Shown here: positions 15,271 through 24,261 of the stretch, one piece after another | How the letters are laid out: each line of letters starts with the position of its first letter | Position numbering within the stretch: the stretch's first letter is position 1 | From: J027 sp034437655 | GTDB taxonomy: Bacteria > Chloroflexota > Anaerolineae > Aggregatilineales > J027 | Direction: 5' to 3' | NCBI GenBank assembly: GCA_034437655.1 | Contig: DAOTTU010000001.1 | Location: forward strand, 11,669-75,668 | DNA: 64,000 bases | Translations under genes and position numbers: made by a program | The notes under the pieces: model-generated | What the model was told of the DNA's origin: nothing | The model's database searches: none | What the model saw: the letters and a program-made list of their open reading frames with translations, nothing else

Positions 15271-16592
15271 CCAACTCTGCTACCACAACCAGAACCCGGG
15301 TTCGTGTACGGCCGGGACGCGAATTGTCTGGAACGGTGCGTGTCCCGGGTGACAAGTCTATTTCGCACCGCGCGCTGATTCTGGGAGCGCTGGCAACCGG
15401 CGTCACCGAGGTGCGGGGCTGGTTGCCGGCCGGCGATACCCTCGCGACATTGAACTGTATGCGGGCACTCGGCGTCAACATCGAGCAGCACGACGATACA
15501 ACGCTCACTGTGCATGGCGTGGGGCTGGATGGGCTTGAACAACCAACAGAGACACTAAATTGTGTCAACGCAGGTACGCTCATGCGCTTGCTGGTAGGTG
15601 TGCTGGCGGGTCAACAATTCACCAGTGTGCTAGATGGCAGCGACCAACTCCGTAAGCGCCCGATGGGACGTGTCACCAATCCATTACGTTTGATGCACGC
15701 CAATATTGAAGAAGACGACGGCCGGGCACCGCTGTATATGAGCCCTTCCTTTTTGCAGGGCATCACCTACAAAATGCCTGTGGCCAGTGCGCAGGTAAAA
15801 AGCTGCCTGTTGCTGGCGGGGCTTTATGCAGCGGGAGATGTCACCGTTATAGAACCCGGGCCAGCACGTGACCACACCGAGCGCATGTTGACAGCAATGG
15901 GAGCAAACCTGAGCATTAACGGCAATACCATCACCCTGCACGACACCTCGCAATTGCACCCGCTAAATTTAACCGTCCCCGGTGATATTTCTTCGGCGGC
16001 CTTTGTGCTGGTAGCCGGGGCCTTGCTCGGACGGGATACAATACGGATTGAAGGCGTCGGCGTGAACCCCACGCGCACCGGGATTCTGGACGTATTGACA
16101 CAGATGGGGCTTGACGTACAGCAAGACAATCCACGCAATGAAGGTGGTGAACCCGTAGCCGACCTGGTGCTGAGTGGGCAAGCCTTGCAGGGCACATCTA
16201 TCGGCGGCGCGGTTGTGGTGCGGATGATTGACGAATTCCCGGCGCTGATGGTCGCAGCCACGCAGGCCAGAGGGCGCACTGAGGTCACTGACGCCCGTGA
16301 GTTGCGCGTCAAAGAAACAGACCGTATCGCCGTGATGGCGTCCGAACTACGCAAGATGGGTGCAACTATTGACGAACGTGAGGACGGCTTTATGCTCAGC
16401 GGGCCGCAGATGCTCAAGGGCGCAACAGTCGATGGCCATGACGATCACCGCGTGGCGATGAGTTTGGTGCTGGCCGGTTTGCTGGCCAATGGTGAGACGG
16501 TTGTTGAAGACGCGAGGTGCATTAATGACTCATTTCCGGGCTTTGTGGAAGTACTGCAAACGCTCGGTGCAGATGTCGAATGGGCGGAATAG
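15267..16592 (+). CDS. aroA: 3-phosphoshikimate 1-carboxyvinyltransferase (EPSP synthase)
   Basis: A 441-residue EPSP synthase, the sixth shikimate step. Motifs are PGDKSISHRALI near residue 28, NAGTLMRLLVG, DGSDQLRKRPMG, the second-domain DEFPALMVAAT and LRVKETDRI, and the terminal DHRVAMSL. The length is normal for the family. Last gene of the tightly overlapping first aromatic unit; the next gene starts 130 bp later. Confidence 0.95.
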   Translation: MTNSATTTRTRVRVRPGRELSGTVRVPGDKSISHRALILGALATGVTEVRGWLPAGDTLATLNCMRALGVNIEQHDDTTLTVHGVGLDGLEQPTETLNCVNAGTLMRLLVGVLAGQQFTSVLDGSDQLRKRPMGRVTNPLRLMHANIEEDDGRAPLYMSPSFLQGITYKMPVASAQVKSCLLLAGLYAAGDVTVIEPGPARDHTERMLTAMGANLSINGNTITLHDTSQLHPLNLTVPGDISSAAFVLVAGALLGRDTIRIEGVGVNPTRTGILDVLTQMGLDVQQDNPRNEGGEPVADLVLSGQALQGTSIGGAVVVRMIDEFPALMVAATQARGRTEVTDARELRVKETDRIAVMASELRKMGATIDEREDGFMLSGPQMLKGATVDGHDDHRVAMSLVLAGLLANGETVVEDARCINDSFPGFVEVLQTLGADVEWAE

Positions 16593-16723
16593 GGCGGGAC
16601 ACCCATTTTAAACACAGCGTAGATAGTTTTAGGTCGCATACCCAACACAGGTGAACTGATCTACAATCATCCTTGCAACACGCGATCACTTTTGATCATC
16701 AACAGAAAAAGGGATTCATAATC

Positions 16724-17602
16724 ATGCATATCGGACTTCAAGTTTTTCGCTACAATTGGGATGGTAGCCCGGATAACATTGGCGTCAAGTTTGCAGAAAT
16801 TGCGCGTCGCGCCGAAAGTAATGGCTTCTATAGCCTGTGGGTAATGGACCATTATTTTCAGATGGAATTTCTCGGTAATGCAGATGAACCGATGCTCGAA
16901 GCCTACACCACGCTTGGATTCGCAGCGGGGATCACAGAAAAGCTAAAGCTCGGCGCACTGGTAACAGGCGTTAACTATCGTCATCCCGGTTTTCTGGTGA
17001 AAACGGTCACCGCGCTGGATGTCCTGTCAGGTGGACGCGCCTACCTTGGCATCGGGGCTGGTTGGTACGAACGCGAGGCGCAGGGCCTGGGCTTCCCATT
17101 CCCGCCGCTGGCTGAACGCTTCGAGCGCTTAGAGGAAACCCTACAAATTGCGCACCAGATGTGGTCCCGGGAACCTGTCACGGCTTATGCAGGGCAACAT
17201 TATCACCTCGCCGAACCCCTCAATAATCCCCCGGCCCAGACAACACCACACCCCCCAATCATGGTTGGCGGTGGTGGCGAGAAAAAGACCTTACGGCTGG
17301 TGGCTCAATATGCTGACGCCTGTAACCTGTTCTTGCAGCTTGGCATGGATGGCATTCAACACAAACTGAACGTCCTTAAGGATCACTGCGAAACGGTTGG
17401 GCGTGACTATGACGAGATCGAGAAGACCACGCTTGGCACTGCCAGCCTGCAAGCAGATGGCGCAGACGGTATTATCGAGACGTGTCGTCAACTTGCGGCG
17501 CTAGGAGTGAGCCACGCCATCTTTAACATGATGGACTATACCGACCTCCAGCAACTTGATGTGTTCGGGCAGGAAATCATCCCGGCGGTGGCAGAACTTT
17601 AA
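16724..17602 (+). CDS. LLM-class flavin/F420-dependent oxidoreductase
   Basis: A 292-residue luciferase-like TIM-barrel protein: MHIGLQVFRYNW, WVMDHYF, the conserved LSGGRAYLGIGAGWYEREAQGLGFPFPPLAERFERLEE, and MVGGGGEKKTLRLVAQYAD. These enzymes use F420 or FMN; the cofactor and substrate are not evident. ATG 16724 is preferred (AAAGGGA upstream) over an open extension to 16673. It sits between aromatic genes but has its own 130-bp upstream gap and no known place in the pathway. Confidence 0.8.
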   Translation: MHIGLQVFRYNWDGSPDNIGVKFAEIARRAESNGFYSLWVMDHYFQMEFLGNADEPMLEAYTTLGFAAGITEKLKLGALVTGVNYRHPGFLVKTVTALDVLSGGRAYLGIGAGWYEREAQGLGFPFPPLAERFERLEETLQIAHQMWSREPVTAYAGQHYHLAEPLNNPPAQTTPHPPIMVGGGGEKKTLRLVAQYADACNLFLQLGMDGIQHKLNVLKDHCETVGRDYDEIEKTTLGTASLQADGADGIIETCRQLAALGVSHAIFNMMDYTDLQQLDVFGQEIIPAVAEL

Positions 17603-17635
17603 TATGCTGCAAACGCATAGCTCGCATGTTAACGG

Positions 17636-17665
17636 ATGACACAAATGGATTGCACGCGGTATAAT
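17636..17665 (+). promoter_or_regulatory. Promoter upstream of the double GNAT gene
   Basis: ATGACA (17636-17641), an 18-bp spacer and a perfect TATAAT (17660-17665), about 44 bp before the start codon. This would also drive aroE-aroC-aroKB-aroQ, which follow without a large gap. Confidence 0.5.
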
Positions 17666-17708
17666 TAAACTTATTCTTCAATTTATTAACATAAAAGGCG
17701 TGTAATTC

Positions 17709-18722
17709 ATGAGTATTTCAAATTTTACTTCAATTCCTGAAGGCTACCGACCCGAGACGCTACAACCAGACCATATTCCGCAAATGGTAGAACTTATCAA
17801 CCATGTCACTGCCGACTATGATCCGGATAGTCAGCGGAGCATGACCGTTGAGGAGCTTGAACATCAGTTTCAAACGCCGGGGATTGACCTTGAGAGTGGG
17901 ACGTTCAACGTGTTCTCGGGCCAGCATCTGGTGCTGTCAGCCGTCGCGTTTTCAATGCCGCCCTATGTTGAGGCGAACTTGCGGTTTTTCGTTCATCCAG
18001 CGCATCGCCAGCCAGAACTGACCGAGGCCGTCTACAGCCGTTGTGAAAAGCACGTTCGATCCTTCGTTGCACTGGCCGATCCTGAGCAGCGTGTTATCTG
18101 GAGTACCGGGACGGATGGCAAAGAAACCTGGCTGCGTGAGTTCCTGAAGTCGCATGGGTTTGGGATTGCGCGTGCCTTCTGGCGGATGCGAATTGATATG
18201 GATGAACAGCCCCCGGCTCCGAACTTTGACGGCCTGCAACTACGCCCCTTCGATCCTGACCAACACATGCGCCCGGTCTATGACGCAATCGGTGATGCGT
18301 TTAAGGATCACCATGGGTATCGGGAATCTGAAGACGAAGACGCCGACTTCGAACGCTGGCGGCATAACATGACCAGTAGTGAACGTTTTGACCCATCACT
18401 ATGGTTTGTGCTGGTTGATGGCGCGGAAATCGCAGGGGCAGCGTTGGGCCGCCCCGAAGCAACAAGTCATCCAGAAGCAGGCTATATTGATATACTCGGC
18501 GTGCGGCCGCAGTGGCGGCGACGAGGATTGGGTAAGGCACTATTGTTGCACAGTTTCAACGAATTCTGGAAACGGGGCAAGCGGAGTGTTACTCTAGGTG
18601 TTGATGCCGACAGCCTGACCGGAGCCACACGGCTGTATGAAAAGGCCGGCATGTATCGCGATTCAGAATGGTTCATCTATGAAAAGGAACTGCGCCCCGG
18701 CACAGACCCCATTCGCCGCTAG
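17709..18722 (+). CDS. Double GNAT-domain acetyltransferase
   Basis: A 337-residue protein with two GNAT folds, about 1-160 and 165-335. The second has the acetyl-CoA loop VRPQWRRRGLGKALL followed by GATRLYEKAGM; the first is degenerate. The arrangement resembles mycothiol-synthase-like proteins, but that activity cannot be claimed. AAGG lies 12 bases before the ATG. The stop is 35 bp before aroE, so co-transcription with the second aromatic unit is likely. Confidence 0.8.
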   Translation: MSISNFTSIPEGYRPETLQPDHIPQMVELINHVTADYDPDSQRSMTVEELEHQFQTPGIDLESGTFNVFSGQHLVLSAVAFSMPPYVEANLRFFVHPAHRQPELTEAVYSRCEKHVRSFVALADPEQRVIWSTGTDGKETWLREFLKSHGFGIARAFWRMRIDMDEQPPAPNFDGLQLRPFDPDQHMRPVYDAIGDAFKDHHGYRESEDEDADFERWRHNMTSSERFDPSLWFVLVDGAEIAGAALGRPEATSHPEAGYIDILGVRPQWRRRGLGKALLLHSFNEFWKRGKRSVTLGVDADSLTGATRLYEKAGMYRDSEWFIYEKELRPGTDPIRR

Positions 18723-18757
18723 TTTTGTACCCACACGGAGAGAAGTCAGCAACACCT

Positions 18758-19609
18758 ATGAATAAAGTTGGATTGATCGGCTACCCGGTTGAACACAGCG
18801 TCTCCCCCGCCATGCATAACGCCGCCTTCGCGCATCTCGGCATGGACGACTGGCACTATGAATTGCTCCCTACCCCACCAGCGGAATTGCCGCAGCGCAT
18901 TGCAGCATTGAAAGCCGAGGGCTACGTGGGGGCGAACGTGACCGTGCCACACAAGCAAGCGGTTATCCCTCTGCTGGACAGGGTTGGAATGGCGGCGCGG
19001 GGCGTCAACGCCGTGAATACCATTCTGCGTAACGAGGCCGGGCAGCTTGAAGGCCATAATACCGACACCCCCGGCTTTATCCTTGACCTCGAAGCTCATA
19101 ACGTTGAGGTGGCAGGCAAGCACGCGCTGGTCTTGGGGGCAGGCGGTTCGGCGCACGCGGTCGTGTTAGGATTAGCCAATCGCGGTGCGACAGTGACAAT
19201 CATCAACCGCACCGAGCATAACGCCTGGCAATTGCGTGAGGATGTGCGCAAGGGGGTGTCTCGACAGTTCAGGGTTAACGTGCAGCCGCAAAAGTCACTG
19301 CAAACGGTGCTGAATGATGCTGACCTTATTGTAAATTGCACACCGTTGGGGATGTGGCCAGAGGTGAATGCTTCGCCACTTCCTGATGACGTACAGCTTA
19401 AAGCCGATAGTATCATATATGATCTGGTCTATCGTCCGGCTAAAACCCGTTTACTGGAACAAGCTGAACAAGCCGGCGCACAGGCCATTGGTGGTATTGG
19501 AATGTTAATTTATCAGGGTGCGGCCGCGTTTGAACTGTGGACAGGGCAAACGGCCCCGGTTGAAGTCATGCGCAAAGCGGCCCTGCAAGCACTGGAGCAA
19601 CACGAATGA
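18758..19609 (+). CDS. aroE: Shikimate dehydrogenase
   Basis: A 283-residue NADP-dependent enzyme reducing 3-dehydroshikimate. Substrate-domain motifs GYPVEHSVSPAMHNAAF and NVTVPHKQAV are followed by NTDTPGF and the nucleotide-binding VLGAGGSAHAV. The end carries GIGMLIYQGAAAFELWTG. ATG 18758 begins the conserved sequence; the ribosome site is probably ACGGAGAGAAG about 15 bases upstream. The stop overlaps the aroC start by four bases. Confidence 0.95.
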   Translation: MNKVGLIGYPVEHSVSPAMHNAAFAHLGMDDWHYELLPTPPAELPQRIAALKAEGYVGANVTVPHKQAVIPLLDRVGMAARGVNAVNTILRNEAGQLEGHNTDTPGFILDLEAHNVEVAGKHALVLGAGGSAHAVVLGLANRGATVTIINRTEHNAWQLREDVRKGVSRQFRVNVQPQKSLQTVLNDADLIVNCTPLGMWPEVNASPLPDDVQLKADSIIYDLVYRPAKTRLLEQAEQAGAQAIGGIGMLIYQGAAAFELWTGQTAPVEVMRKAALQALEQHE

Positions 19610-20796
19610 ACAACACACGCATTCGCTTCTTAACCGCAGGCGAAAGCCACGGCCCATTATTGACAACGATTCTTGAAGGTATCCCGGCCGGGCTGGAACT
19701 CTTGCCAGACGACATTGCCCTACAACTGGCACGTCGTCAAAAGGGCTACGGCAGTGGCGGCCGCATGCACATTGAACGCGACCGCGCCCGCTTAACCGGG
19801 GGCTGGATGGCCGGCAAAACCACAGGCGGTCCCATCAGCATGATTGTCGAAAACCGGGACTGGAAAAACTGGGCCGAGCGCGACATCACCCCGATGACGA
19901 CGCCGCGCCCCGGCCATGCTGACCTGACAGGCACCATCAAATACGGTTACGACGATCTGCGCCTGTCATTGGAACGGGCCAGCGCGCGCGAAACGACGAT
20001 GCGTGTCGCCGTTGGTGCGGTGTGTCAGCAATTGTTAGCAGAGTTTGGCATCATTGTCGGCGGTTATGTGACCGAAATCGGGGGGGAATGCGCCCACTTT
20101 GATGACGACCCACCCGACTACGAAGCTCGGTTCGCAGCGGCCGAAGAATCCGAAGTGCGTTGCCCCGACCCTGACGCCTCTGAACGTATCCGGGCTGCCA
20201 TTCGCCAGGTAAAAATCGACAAAGACACCCTCGGCGGTGTTATAGAGGTCGCAGTGTTGAACCTGCCACCGGGCCTGGGTTCACATGTACATTACGACCG
20301 TCGCTTAACCGGGCGTCTGGTCGGGGCGGTGTGTAGCATTCAAAGTATCAAGGGCGCTGAAGTGGGCACAGCCTTTGACAACACCCGCAAGCGCGGCACA
20401 CAGGTGCATGACGAAATTGAACAGGACGCCGATGGCAACCTCCACCGCCGGACGAATCGTGCCGGGGGGCTGGAAGGTGGCATTACAACCGGAGAGCCGC
20501 TGGTCGTCCGCGCCGCAATGAAACCCATCAGCACCACCCTTACGCCACTCGACTCAGTAGACCTCTTTACAGGCGAAAATGGGCAGACGGTCTATGAACG
20601 CAGCGACTTCTGCGCCACCCCTCGTGCTGTACCCGTCATTGAGGCGATGGTGTCGATCATATTGGCGGACGCGCTGCTGGAAAAACTCGGCGGCGATTCG
20701 ATGGACGAAATGCGCCCACGTTTCGAGCAGTTAAAGCGCGGCAATATCAAAGACTTTCAACTCCACAATAAAGAATGGCGGTTCGGCTATGAATAA
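19606..20796 (+). CDS. aroC: Chorismate synthase
   Basis: A 396-residue FMN-dependent enzyme that converts EPSP to chorismate. Signatures are TAGESHGPLL near the start, RQKGYGSGGRM, RPGHADLTG, RASARETTMR, and NRAGGLEGGITTGEP. It overlaps its neighbours on both sides, four bases with aroE and eight with aroKB, which indicates coupled translation. Confidence 0.96.
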   Translation: MNNTRIRFLTAGESHGPLLTTILEGIPAGLELLPDDIALQLARRQKGYGSGGRMHIERDRARLTGGWMAGKTTGGPISMIVENRDWKNWAERDITPMTTPRPGHADLTGTIKYGYDDLRLSLERASARETTMRVAVGAVCQQLLAEFGIIVGGYVTEIGGECAHFDDDPPDYEARFAAAEESEVRCPDPDASERIRAAIRQVKIDKDTLGGVIEVAVLNLPPGLGSHVHYDRRLTGRLVGAVCSIQSIKGAEVGTAFDNTRKRGTQVHDEIEQDADGNLHRRTNRAGGLEGGITTGEPLVVRAAMKPISTTLTPLDSVDLFTGENGQTVYERSDFCATPRAVPVIEAMVSIILADALLEKLGGDSMDEMRPRFEQLKRGNIKDFQLHNKEWRFGYE

Positions 20797-22351
20797 ACTC
20801 GTGATTACTGGCTTCATGGGCACTGGCAAAAGTACACTCGGGCACAAAATCGCTGAAGCAATGGAACTGCCCTTCATTGACACCGACGACCTCATCGCAG
20901 AACGGCTGGGCATGAGCGTGCCAGAAATTTTCGCGCAACAGGGCGAGGCAGCCTTCCGCGCCTGGGAAGCAACCATCGCGGCTGAACTGAGCCAGGACGA
21001 GGAAACCGCCATCATCAGCACCGGGGGCGGGATGATGTTACGGCAAGACAACCGCCAGACCTTCGCAGCGGATACCGTAATATGTCTCAATGCCTCGCCA
21101 GAGGTTATCGTCCAGCGCTTAGAGGGTGACGGCGACGAGCGGCCGTTGCTGCGCGGGGATGATCCGCTGGCGAAAGTCGAAGAACTGTTGCGCCACCGTC
21201 AGCCGCAATATCGCCAATTCCGCTGGCAAATAGACACCTCTGAGCGTACCCCGGACGACCTAGCCGAGGAGATTATCGACCTGTGGCGACGTGAACGGGC
21301 TGTACGTATTCATGAAATGCGCGTGCGTTCGCCGGAAGGGTTCTACCCAATTCTAGAAATGCATGGCGCACTCAGACGCCTGCCAGAAATTCTTGACATC
21401 TACGGGTTGAACGCCAAACACGTCGTTATTGGTACAGATGATCAGGTGAATGCGCTGGTTGGTGAATATGTGCTGGACATGTTGCCGCATGCACACATGG
21501 TGACAATCCCGGTCGGTGAACGAGCCAAGAATCTGGAAACGGTGCATCATATATATAATGAATTCGCCGGGCGTGATGTCAGCCGTAGTTCAGTTGTGAT
21601 TGCGCTTGGTGGTGGCGTTGTGGGTGACACCTTTGGTTATGCGGCGGCCACCTATCTGCGTGGTCTGCGTGTTGTGCAAATTCCGACGACGTTGCTGGCC
21701 ATGGTGGACTCGTCTGTTGGCGGTAAAGTCGGGGTCGATGTACCGATGGGCAAGAACCTCGTCGGTGCATTTAAGCAACCTGACCTCGTTGTGATTGATC
21801 CGGCCGTACTCGAAACGCTCCCCACAGAAGAAATGCGGGCCGGTATGGCAGAAGTCATTAAACATGGCCTGCTGTCAGATAAGCTCGATACGCTCAGCGA
21901 CCTGAACACCGTCCACCACCATATTCGCGACGCGGTAAAGGTCAAAATTGACGTGGTAGAACGTGACCCGTTTGAGCAGGGAGAACGCGCTTTCCTCAAC
22001 CTGGGACACACCTTTGCCCATGCCATTGAGCGGGTGAGCATGTATCAGTGGCGGCACGGCGATGCAGTGGCCGTGGGACTGGTTGCAGCCGGCCGTCTTT
22101 CCCATGAACTGGGTCTCATTGACGCGGAAACCAGCCTTCAGGTTGAGGAAATCGTCGCTGCTGCCGGCCTGCCTATCCGTATCCGTAACATGAACCCCGG
22201 CGCTATCTGGGAAGCGATGCACACCGACAAAAAGTGGCGCGATGGGCGGTCACATTTCATTGTGCTGCGGGGTATCGGACAGCCCGACATTGTGCGCGAT
22301 GTACCCCGTGAGACAGTGGTGGGCGTTTTGCAAGGTCTTTGCGATGACTGA
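20789..22351 (+). CDS. aroK-aroB: Fused shikimate kinase / 3-dehydroquinate synthase
   Basis: A 520-residue fusion. Residues 1-170 are shikimate kinase (P-loop GFMGTGKST, DTDDLIAERLG, ISTGGGMML, RPLLRGDDPL). After a short linker, residues about 180-520 are the NAD- and metal-dependent 3-dehydroquinate synthase (GGGVVGDTFGYAAATYLRG, VDSSVGGKVGVD, MAEVIKHGLL, NLGHTFAHAIE, HGDAVAVGL). The fusion covers steps five and two of the pathway. A similar AroKB fusion is known in Thermotoga. It overlaps aroC and aroQ by eight bases each. Confidence 0.95.
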   Translation: MNKLVITGFMGTGKSTLGHKIAEAMELPFIDTDDLIAERLGMSVPEIFAQQGEAAFRAWEATIAAELSQDEETAIISTGGGMMLRQDNRQTFAADTVICLNASPEVIVQRLEGDGDERPLLRGDDPLAKVEELLRHRQPQYRQFRWQIDTSERTPDDLAEEIIDLWRRERAVRIHEMRVRSPEGFYPILEMHGALRRLPEILDIYGLNAKHVVIGTDDQVNALVGEYVLDMLPHAHMVTIPVGERAKNLETVHHIYNEFAGRDVSRSSVVIALGGGVVGDTFGYAAATYLRGLRVVQIPTTLLAMVDSSVGGKVGVDVPMGKNLVGAFKQPDLVVIDPAVLETLPTEEMRAGMAEVIKHGLLSDKLDTLSDLNTVHHHIRDAVKVKIDVVERDPFEQGERAFLNLGHTFAHAIERVSMYQWRHGDAVAVGLVAAGRLSHELGLIDAETSLQVEEIVAAAGLPIRIRNMNPGAIWEAMHTDKKWRDGRSHFIVLRGIGQPDIVRDVPRETVVGVLQGLCDD

Positions 22352-22787
22352 GCCCATCCTCGTGCTGCATGGGCCAAACCTGAACCTGCTGGGCACCCGT
22401 GAGCCTGAAATTTATGGCACACTCACGCTTGATGACATTAACGAACAGCTCTTGAAACGGGCTGAGGAATTGCAGGTCAGCCTGCGCAGCGTGCAGTCTA
22501 ACCATGAGGGCGAACTGATAGACCATATCCAATCTGCTCGCGGCGAATGCAGCGGCATGATCATTAACCCCGGTGGCTATACCCACACCTCTGTTGCCAT
22601 CCGTGATGCCATTGCGGCCGTCGGACTCCCCACAGTTGAATGTCACCTCAGCAACATCCATCGTCGCGAGGCTTTCCGCCAGCATTCTTACATTGCCCCG
22701 GTCTGCATCGGGCAAATTAGCGGCTTTGGCGCACAGAGCTATTTGCTGGCACTCACCGCACTGGTCAATCATCTACGTCAGGGCTAA
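22344..22787 (+). CDS. aroQ: Type II 3-dehydroquinate dehydratase
   Basis: A 147-residue type II dehydroquinase, third step of the pathway. The conserved PILVLHGPNLNLLGTREPEIYG opening is followed by QSNHEGELIDHIQ, the substrate-binding NPGGYTHTSVAIRDA and VECHLSNIHRREAFR. The ATG at 22344 lies inside the end of aroB. With this gene the window holds a complete shikimate pathway from DAHP synthase to chorismate. Confidence 0.95.
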   Translation: MTEPILVLHGPNLNLLGTREPEIYGTLTLDDINEQLLKRAEELQVSLRSVQSNHEGELIDHIQSARGECSGMIINPGGYTHTSVAIRDAIAAVGLPTVECHLSNIHRREAFRQHSYIAPVCIGQISGFGAQSYLLALTALVNHLRQG

Positions 22788-22823
22788 GGCTGCGCCTGTG
22801 ATGCCGACGGTGGTGAAGCGTAG

Positions 22824-22853
22824 TTGACAGTCTACGCACACGGGTGCTAGCAT
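22824..22853 (+). promoter_or_regulatory. Promoter of the TPR gene pair
   Basis: A perfect TTGACA (22824-22829), an 18-bp spacer and TAGCAT (22848-22853) with an extended -10 TG just before it, 100 bp upstream of the first TPR gene. Confidence 0.6.
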
Positions 22854-22953
22854 TTAGCACAATGTTTATGAGTTTTATTCCTGCGGGACGTGATGCACAT
22901 CGCGCCCTTTTTATCGTTTCAGGGTAACACGCTTTAGAGGAGATTAAACGCGC

Positions 22954-24240
22954 ATGGGCATGAAAATCCGTCGCGACAATTCAGCGCTGACATTTGGACG
23001 CCGCCGCCGTGGCCAGGGGCGCATGGCGTTTTTCCTGTTCTGGTTGATTGCGATGGGCGTTGTCTTCGGCGTTATCTGGCAGTTTGACCGGGTGCAGCCA
23101 CAGGTCATGGGTATGGTAATGGGACCGGCCACTGCCACCCCAAACGCAATCAGCATGGCCCAACTCGCGCAAGATGCCTACTGGCAGGGCGATCTTGAAT
23201 CTGCCATTTACTATTATGGTCAGGCCGCTGAAATGGAGCCTACCAATACCCTGATTCAATATGAATATGTACGTGTGCTGGTCTATGGGAGCTATCGCGG
23301 ACGCGGCTCACGCTTTTTGGCCCGTGACGCGCTGACGGTGGCCGACCGCACAGTGCGCCTACTGCCCAACGATGCCTATGCGCAGGCCGCCTATGCGCTG
23401 GCACTGATTGAAAATGATCGCAGTGATGAAGCAGCCGCCGCCGCCCTCAACGCTGTAGAAACCTCGCCAGGGTGGGCCGAAGCACGCGCCTATCTCGCGC
23501 TGGCGTATTATGGACAGGGGCGTTATCGCTCTGCACAGGAACAGGCCCAGCAGGCTGTGTCGCTTAACCCCAACAGCATCGACTCGCGGCGTGCGCTGGC
23601 ATTGTCGCTAGCCTTTACTGGCAATTACGACATCTCGATTCAACAGTATCAGGCCGCCATTGAAATCCACCCCCGGCTAGATGCGCTGTATTTTGAGCTT
23701 GCACCCTATTACATCATCCTCGACAACTTCGACGCCGCGATTCAATCCTACGACCGTGTGTTGATCAATGACCCGGCGAACGTCAAAGCCTGGACGCGCA
23801 AATGCGAAACCTTCTTCCGCCAGCGTGATGACGTGTCTGCGCAGGACTCATGCGAACGCGCAATCGAGCTTGACCCCAGTTTCCCCGAAGCCCATGCCCA
23901 GCTTGGCATGGTGCGCTATACTCGACGTAACTACGAAGGCTCAATCGAGTCCTTTGAAACGTGTATCGGATTAATGGATTCGCAGGGCTGGGAGATGTCT
24001 GAACGCTTGCAAGAGTGCTATTACCTGCATGGGCTGGCATACTATCGCCTTGACCGCTGTGAACTGGCGATGCCGCTGTTCCGTGAAGCCCTGACCGTAG
24101 ACATTGACCAGCGTCCACGCGAACTAACCATGATCGGGATGCAGGACTGCGCCGCTGTGGACGACGACATTACCATTGCCGATATTCCGACACCTGTGCC
24201 ACCAACGCCAACCCCACCGCCACCCATCGGCATTTATTAG
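22954..24240 (+). CDS. Membrane-anchored TPR protein
   Basis: A 428-residue protein. A basic N-terminus (RRRGQGR) leads into one membrane helix (about 25-45), so the bulk should lie outside the membrane. The rest is a chain of tetratricopeptide repeats, recognisable from repeated A-x-Y-x-x-G and LDP/LNPN boundaries, and it ends in a Pro/Thr-rich tail (TPVPPTPTPPPP). TPR domains are protein-binding scaffolds; no partner is evident. ATG 22960 is an alternative start. A paralogous gene follows 21 bp downstream. Confidence 0.8.
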   Translation: MGMKIRRDNSALTFGRRRRGQGRMAFFLFWLIAMGVVFGVIWQFDRVQPQVMGMVMGPATATPNAISMAQLAQDAYWQGDLESAIYYYGQAAEMEPTNTLIQYEYVRVLVYGSYRGRGSRFLARDALTVADRTVRLLPNDAYAQAAYALALIENDRSDEAAAAALNAVETSPGWAEARAYLALAYYGQGRYRSAQEQAQQAVSLNPNSIDSRRALALSLAFTGNYDISIQQYQAAIEIHPRLDALYFELAPYYIILDNFDAAIQSYDRVLINDPANVKAWTRKCETFFRQRDDVSAQDSCERAIELDPSFPEAHAQLGMVRYTRRNYEGSIESFETCIGLMDSQGWEMSERLQECYYLHGLAYYRLDRCELAMPLFREALTVDIDQRPRELTMIGMQDCAAVDDDITIADIPTPVPPTPTPPPPIGIY

Positions 24241-24261
24241 GGCAAAGGAGCGTTTTTTCTA

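Noticed and set aside
17240..17280. C-rich run in the LLM oxidoreductase gene as a possible frameshift
   Set aside because: The frame continues through the conserved motif MVGGGGEKKTLRLVAQYAD without a break.
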